Position numbers and translations under genes: made by a program
Source of the DNA: Candidatus Zymogenus sp.
GTDB lineage: Bacteria; Desulfobacterota; Zymogenia; Zymogenales; Zymogenaceae
DNA length: 9,984 nucleotides
Assembly: GCA_030613285.1 (NCBI GenBank)
Contig: JAUWME010000044.1
Span: 1 to 9,984, forward strand
Direction of reading: 5' to 3'
In this document: one piece after another, positions 6,629-9,984 of the stretch
How positions within the stretch are numbered: position 1 is the first letter of the stretch
How the letters are laid out: the number at the start of each line of letters is the position of its first letter
The notes under the pieces: model-generated
What the model saw: the letters and a program-made list of their open reading frames with translations, nothing else
Told to the model about the DNA's origin: nothing
Database searches by the model: none

Positions 6629-7174
6629 ATGGTGAAAAAACTTGAGAGGGTCTTGAGGATATATCCAAAAGAGGATGAACAGGAGTTTACAATCTCAATT
6701 CTTTGTGAGAACAAGCCTGGGGTAACCGCAAATGTTAGTAACCTCATCAGCAGGCGTGGGTTTAACATCACTTCTTTTATTGGTGCCAGCACACAGACAG
6801 AAGATGTTTATAAGATCATCATAAAATTGATGGCTACTCCCACAGGTCTAAAGGGGATTGTAAAGCAGATTGCAAAATTGATCAACATCATCGAGGTAAG
6901 AAATTCTTTCAACGAGGAGTTTTTGGAATACGAGATGTTACTTGTGAAATTGAAATACAGCATTGAGAAGCATGGTGATATTTTGCAGGTGGTAAACCAC
7001 TACAACGGCGAGATCGTTGACCTTCACGAAGGGAGTATAACTATTGCATTTAACGGCACGCCCGAAAAGGTGGAGACGATCTTTGCATTGATAAAACCTT
7101 TCGGTTGTCTTGATGTTGTCAAGTCGGGAATTGCAGTGATGAGAAAATATGAGGATGATGGAGCAGATTGTTAA
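6629..7174 (+). CDS. Second, diverged acetolactate synthase small-subunit homologue
   Basis: A paralogue of the preceding ilvN-type gene. It keeps the ACT-domain core ISILCENKPGVTANVSNLI (22-40) and RRGFNI (42-47), with the effector-loop residues N28 and G31 and the asparagine N46. The C-terminal small-subunit domain starts at LEYEMLLVKLKY and ends near PFGCLDVVKSGIAVMRKYE. By eye roughly a quarter to a third of aligned positions match the first copy, so the duplication is old or the gene was acquired separately. It has a 16-residue N-terminal extension (181 against 165 residues) and a short acidic, cysteine-ended tail. AAAAGGG eight bases upstream supports the ATG. It may form an alternative holoenzyme with IlvB or bind another effector; its ENxxG motif is closer to the canonical IlvN/IlvH loop than that of the first copy. 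Confidence 0.9.
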   Translation: MVKKLERVLRIYPKEDEQEFTISILCENKPGVTANVSNLISRRGFNITSFIGASTQTEDVYKIIIKLMATPTGLKGIVKQIAKLINIIEVRNSFNEEFLEYEMLLVKLKYSIEKHGDILQVVNHYNGEIVDLHEGSITIAFNGTPEKVETIFALIKPFGCLDVVKSGIAVMRKYEDDGADC

Positions 7175-7219
7175 TAGTGAGCTGATTACTTAAATACTCT
7201 TTGATTTGAAATTTAAATG

Positions 7220-7264
7220 AAGTAGTTTTAGAAGAAATAGTTTTAAAAGAAAAAGTTTTTGAAA
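7220..7264. repeat. Three imperfect 15-bp tandem repeats
   Basis: Units at 7220-7234 (AAGTAGTTTTAGAAG), 7235-7249 (AAATAGTTTTAAAAG) and 7250-7264 (AAAAAGTTTTTGAAA) follow each other without gaps. The frame that reads through all three has a stop at 7207 and no start codon after it, so the block is not a gene. It lies in the 136-base spacer before the ligase gene and may be a protein-binding or UP-element-like tract, or simply slippage-generated sequence. Confidence 0.6.
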
Positions 7265-7297
7265 AAAAGGCAGGTTTTAATTTATTAAATCTTTTTT

Positions 7298-7304
7298 AGG
7301 AGAG
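7298..7304 (+). promoter_or_regulatory. Ribosome binding site of the acyl-CoA ligase gene
   Basis: AGGAGAG lies six bases before the ATG at 7311. It is the strongest ribosome site in the window and fixes the start. Confidence 0.6.
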
Positions 7305-7310
7305 CACTAA

Positions 7311-8984
7311 ATGGAAAAAAAACTGTGGCATAAGTCCTACGTAGAGGGCGTTCCGGAGAACCTCGATGTTGATAAGATCAAGGTTTCAGAAGCCCTAACG
7401 AGGTCTGCAAAAAATTACCCGGACAATGTAGCCTTAAACTACATGGGCAACAAGATAACCTACAAGAAGCTTGATGCAATGGTGAACCAGTTTGCCAGGG
7501 CCCTTGTCGATCTGGGGATTAAGGAAGGGGACAAGGTCGCAATTTGTCTTCCAAATCTCCCCCAGACGGTAATTGCAAACTACGCCATTTGGCGTATAGG
7601 TGCGGTGGCAGTTCAAAATAACCCCCTCTATACGGAAAGGGAGCTTTCCTATCAACTGAACGATTCTGACTCCAAGATGATAGTAACGATGGCACTTCTT
7701 GTTCCAAGGATTGAAAAGATCAAGTCTGAAACGAAGATTGAAAAGATCATCGCGTGTCATATCAATTCCTATCTCCCCTTTCCAAAGAAACAGCTTTTCC
7801 CCTTTGTAAGAAAGGCAATGCATAGGAAGATTACCCCCACAGACGATCTTTTGGTATTTCAGGATATTATAAAAAAATATTCCTCAGATCCCGTATCGGA
7901 AAAAAGCAAGTGGGACAAGCTCTCGACACTTTTATACACCGGCGGTACGACGGGAGTAAGCAAAGGGGTTATGTTGTCTCACGAGAACATCAGCACAAAC
8001 GCACAGCAGTTGGTTAATTGGTTTCCGGAAATCGGCGACACTGATGTCAGGATGGTGGGGACATTCCCGATATTCCACTCGGCGGGCTTAACAGCAATTC
8101 AGAACGGGTGTATATGGAAGGCATGGGAGCATATCATGATTCCAAGGCCCGAACCCAAGGGAATAATCGACATTTTAAAGAAGGAAAAGCCAAACTGGCT
8201 CCCCGGGGTTCCCACAATATTTGTGGGGCTTTTAAATGAGCCCGAATTTAGAAAAATGGACCTTACCTTTATCGAGGGATTTGTCTCTGGCGCAGCGCCT
8301 TTGGCGACAGACACCATAAGAGATCTTAAGGAGCTAACCGGCGGCGCTATCATCTGCGAGGTCTACGGACTTACAGAAACAACAGTATTGGCCACAGCAG
8401 GGCCCTGGGGGGGTGAGCTAAAGCCCGGGAGCGTCGGTGTTCCCGTTCCCAGCACAGACATCAAAATTGTTGATCTTGACAAGGGAAAGAAGAAGATGAA
8501 GACGGGAGAAGCGGGAGAGATTCTAATAAAAGGGCCACAGGTCATGATGGGTTATTATAAGAAGCCCAAGGAGACAAAAGAGGTTTTAAAGGATGGTTGG
8601 TTATATACCGGGGATATCGGTGTATTTGACGAAGACGGCTACATTACAATCGTGGACAGAAAAAAGGATATGATAATCGCAGGCGGTTACAATATTTATC
8701 CGGTGGAGATCGATGATATTCTCTTTGACCATCCGAAAATTTTGGAGGCCTGCGCCGTGGGTGTTCCCCACGATTATCGCGGCGAGACAGTTAAGGCCTT
8801 TGTTGTAATTAAGGATGGTGAGACCTTGACCGAAGAGGAGCTGACCAAATATTGTAAAGAGAAGATGGCGGCATACAAGGTTCCGAAGATAATCGAGTTT
8901 GTTGACGATCTTCCCAAGTCCGCTGTAGGAAAGATCCTTCGCAAGATACTCAGGGCACAGGAGATTGAAAAAGCGAAGAAATAG
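7311..8984 (+). CDS. Fatty acyl-CoA ligase (AMP-forming), FadD-like
   Basis: Activates a carboxylic acid, probably a medium- or long-chain fatty acid, to its CoA thioester through an acyl-adenylate. It is a member of the ANL (AMP-binding) superfamily. Visible motifs in order: the phosphate-binding loop YTGGTTGVSKG (209-219), the FPIFHSAGL block (252-260), the adenine-site YGLTETT (352-358), GWLYTGDIG with the ribose-binding aspartate (429-437), the hinge region DRKKDMIIAGGYNIYPVEID (449-468), and the C-terminal catalytic lysine K541 in PKSAVGKILR. At 557 residues it is full length, and the basic stretch around 155-172 is common in FadD-type enzymes. Chain-length preference cannot be read from sequence. 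It shares strand with the ilv genes, but the 136-base spacer with its own strong ribosome site suggests a separate unit. There is no functional link to branched-chain synthesis beyond acid metabolism in general. Confidence 0.93.
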   Translation: MEKKLWHKSYVEGVPENLDVDKIKVSEALTRSAKNYPDNVALNYMGNKITYKKLDAMVNQFARALVDLGIKEGDKVAICLPNLPQTVIANYAIWRIGAVAVQNNPLYTERELSYQLNDSDSKMIVTMALLVPRIEKIKSETKIEKIIACHINSYLPFPKKQLFPFVRKAMHRKITPTDDLLVFQDIIKKYSSDPVSEKSKWDKLSTLLYTGGTTGVSKGVMLSHENISTNAQQLVNWFPEIGDTDVRMVGTFPIFHSAGLTAIQNGCIWKAWEHIMIPRPEPKGIIDILKKEKPNWLPGVPTIFVGLLNEPEFRKMDLTFIEGFVSGAAPLATDTIRDLKELTGGAIICEVYGLTETTVLATAGPWGGELKPGSVGVPVPSTDIKIVDLDKGKKKMKTGEAGEILIKGPQVMMGYYKKPKETKEVLKDGWLYTGDIGVFDEDGYITIVDRKKDMIIAGGYNIYPVEIDDILFDHPKILEACAVGVPHDYRGETVKAFVVIKDGETLTEEELTKYCKEKMAAYKVPKIIEFVDDLPKSAVGKILRKILRAQEIEKAKK

Positions 8985-9254
8985 ACTGTCCCAAGGTTGT
9001 CCCGAATTTGTAGAGCAACTTTCCTGCAGGTTTTGATAAGGGGCTCCGCAATATAGGTATGAGGGGAGGCTGTATTATTGGCGCAAGGGGGGTTCTGCAT
9101 TAGAGATGTGAGAGGGGGGTGCTATAGCTCCTCAATAGAATATGACATTCAAATCCATTTAATTGGAGGGCGCTTTGCCATCAATATCTTGATGGTGGGT
9201 GCCCTCTAATTTTTTATCTTTCATTCAAGCCTCTTTGGTTGAACAGTGACCCTT
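8985..9254. other. Convergent intergenic spacer
   Basis: This spacer separates the ends of the plus-strand ligase gene and the minus-strand permease gene. It contains several runs of four to six G on the plus strand (about 9040, 9063, 9087 and 9114), spaced too far apart for a standard quadruplex, and the compound hairpin at 9161-9215. No coding sequence was recognised; a minus-strand frame overlapping the ligase gene end is a shadow. Confidence 0.6.
9161..9215 (+). terminator. Compound hairpin terminator at the convergent junction
   Basis: An outer stem of 13 pairs, two of them G-U, joins 9161-9173 with 9199-9211. After a small internal loop, an inner perfect 7-bp stem, CCATCAA (9178-9184) with TTGATGG (9189-9195), closes on a four-base loop. 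On the plus strand a T-run (9210-9215) overlaps the base of the stem, so it fits termination of ligase transcription. On the minus strand the hairpin also forms but is not followed by a T-run, so it may be only a partial barrier for the permease transcript. Confidence 0.6.
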
Positions 9255-9984
9255 TCAGTGCGTATGACCAGAGTCGCAATGAGTGTCTGTCTTGGCATTG
9301 TCATCGGTGGAACAACAGTCGTCCTGACATCCCTTCTTCATGCCATATTTCTTAAATATTGCTACGGCAAGGAGCAGGGCCACAATTAGTGCAAAGACAA
9401 CCTTTACCGGCTCTCCAATAAACTCCGAGGCCTTGCCAGAGTATGCCATGGGAGAAATTTTGAAGGTTGTGTAGAGGTAGTCGGTAAAGAGCCCCATTGA
9501 TACCGAAACGGCAGCTATCGTTGTGAGGTAGATAGCGGCGGAGCGTTTTCCGAGGGTTGCACCCACAACAGATAGGGATGCGAGGTTTGTTGCGGGGCCA
9601 GCCAAGAGGAATACAAGCGCCGCGCCGGGGCTTACTCCAGAGAGGATTAGGGCTGCTGCAATGGGTGTAGAAGCAGTTGCGCAGATGTACATCGGTATCC
9701 CGGCAAGGAGCATAATCAACATAGAATGGATACCTCCGCCGAGATAACGCTCCATCAACTGCTCTGGCATAAGATACGTAATTGCCCCCGCCGCAATAAT
9801 TCCGATTGCAAACCAGAGAGCAAAATCTTCAAACAATTCGCCAAATGAATATTTCACCGATGACATAAGCTTTTGATAGAGGGTGTGGTGGTTTCTGTGA
9901 ATCTCTATGGGGCAATCGATGCCGTCGCAACACCCATCTACCTTGCAGGTGATGTCGGCTTTTTCCAGATTGGATTTGAAATCG
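9255..9984 (-). CDS. Metal-efflux permease, SO_0444/ArsP-like (C-terminal part, runs off window)
   Basis: Inner-membrane permease, probably exporting a soft or transition metal (Cu/Zn or arsenic type). Only the last 242 residues are present: the frame stays open from the internal ATG at 9866 up to the window edge, so that ATG is not the start. The upstream part carries a cysteine-rich cytoplasmic loop, CKVDGCCDGIDC, just before the second permease half, a layout typical of SO_0444-family Cu/Zn transporters. About five membrane segments follow, including GIPMYICATASTPIAAAL and FLLAGPATNLASL, both characteristic of this permease family. The tail is rich in Cys and His (CQDDCCSTDD, then HCDSGHTH) and probably binds metal. 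It is convergent with the ligase gene and has no visible functional tie to it. The family call is good; the metal is inferred from the Cys/His-rich regions. Confidence 0.85.
   Translation of the reverse strand, partial: DFKSNLEKADITCKVDGCCDGIDCPIEIHRNHHTLYQKLMSSVKYSFGELFEDFALWFAIGIIAAGAITYLMPEQLMERYLGGGIHSMLIMLLAGIPMYICATASTPIAAALILSGVSPGAALVFLLAGPATNLASLSVVGATLGKRSAAIYLTTIAAVSVSMGLFTDYLYTTFKISPMAYSGKASEFIGEPVKVVFALIVALLLAVAIFKKYGMKKGCQDDCCSTDDNAKTDTHCDSGHTH

Noticed and set aside
7210..7290. Small peptide gene through the 15-bp repeats (period-5 residue pattern)
   Set aside because: The open frame begins after a stop at 7207 and has no ATG, GTG or TTG start, so translation is not supported.
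8774..9100. Minus-strand open frame overlapping the ligase 3' end and spacer
   Set aside because: Most of it lies opposite the conserved C-terminal domain of the ligase, and the rest is low-information spacer.
9040..9119. G-runs as a G-quadruplex
   Set aside because: The runs are separated by about 20 bases, too long for standard quadruplex loops.

Overview
The window reads as a chromosomal stretch of an anaerobic bacterium with compact, unspliced genes, Shine-Dalgarno leaders, A/T-rich intergenic spacers and moderate-GC coding DNA. The corrinoid methyltransferase pair, a B12-type radical SAM protein, a fatty acyl-CoA ligase and an REP-like intergenic repeat together suggest a Desulfobacterota (deltaproteobacterial) or similar syntroph/sulfate-reducer lineage. 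That is an inference from gene content only; there is no rRNA or other marker here.

Left part, minus strand (about 42-3882): in transcription order, a cobalamin-binding-type radical SAM protein with a TTG start, an MttB-family (non-pyrrolysine) methylamine/betaine:corrinoid methyltransferase, and its probable cognate corrinoid protein. The last two form a textbook pair: MttB moves a methyl group from a quaternary or tertiary amine onto the cobalt of the corrinoid protein, which hands it on to a downstream methyltransferase not in the window. A candidate promoter overlaps the end of the radical SAM gene and could drive the pair separately.

Divergent spacer (about 3883-4322): no convincing gene. 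It holds a more GC-rich block that can fold, an REP-like hairpin, and an A/T-rich promoter region for the rightward genes.

Middle, plus strand (4323-7174): an acetolactate synthase operon with one catalytic subunit (ilvB) and two different tandem regulatory-subunit genes (ilvN/ilvH type). The catalytic subunit has leucine where most acetohydroxyacid synthases have the tryptophan that sets 2-ketobutyrate preference and sulfonylurea binding. A fatty acyl-CoA ligase gene (7311-8984) follows on the same strand after a repeat-rich spacer.

Right edge: a convergent spacer with a long compound hairpin terminator, then the C-terminal part of a minus-strand SO_0444-type/ArsP-like metal-efflux permease. 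Its reading frame runs off the window edge and includes a cysteine-rich loop.

No CRISPR array, tRNA, rRNA, transposase or phage gene was seen. The most notable points are the doubled regulatory subunits with an unusual catalytic subunit, the orphan MttB/corrinoid pair beside a B12 radical SAM protein, and the structured block in the divergent spacer. None of these is strong evidence for a wholly new system.
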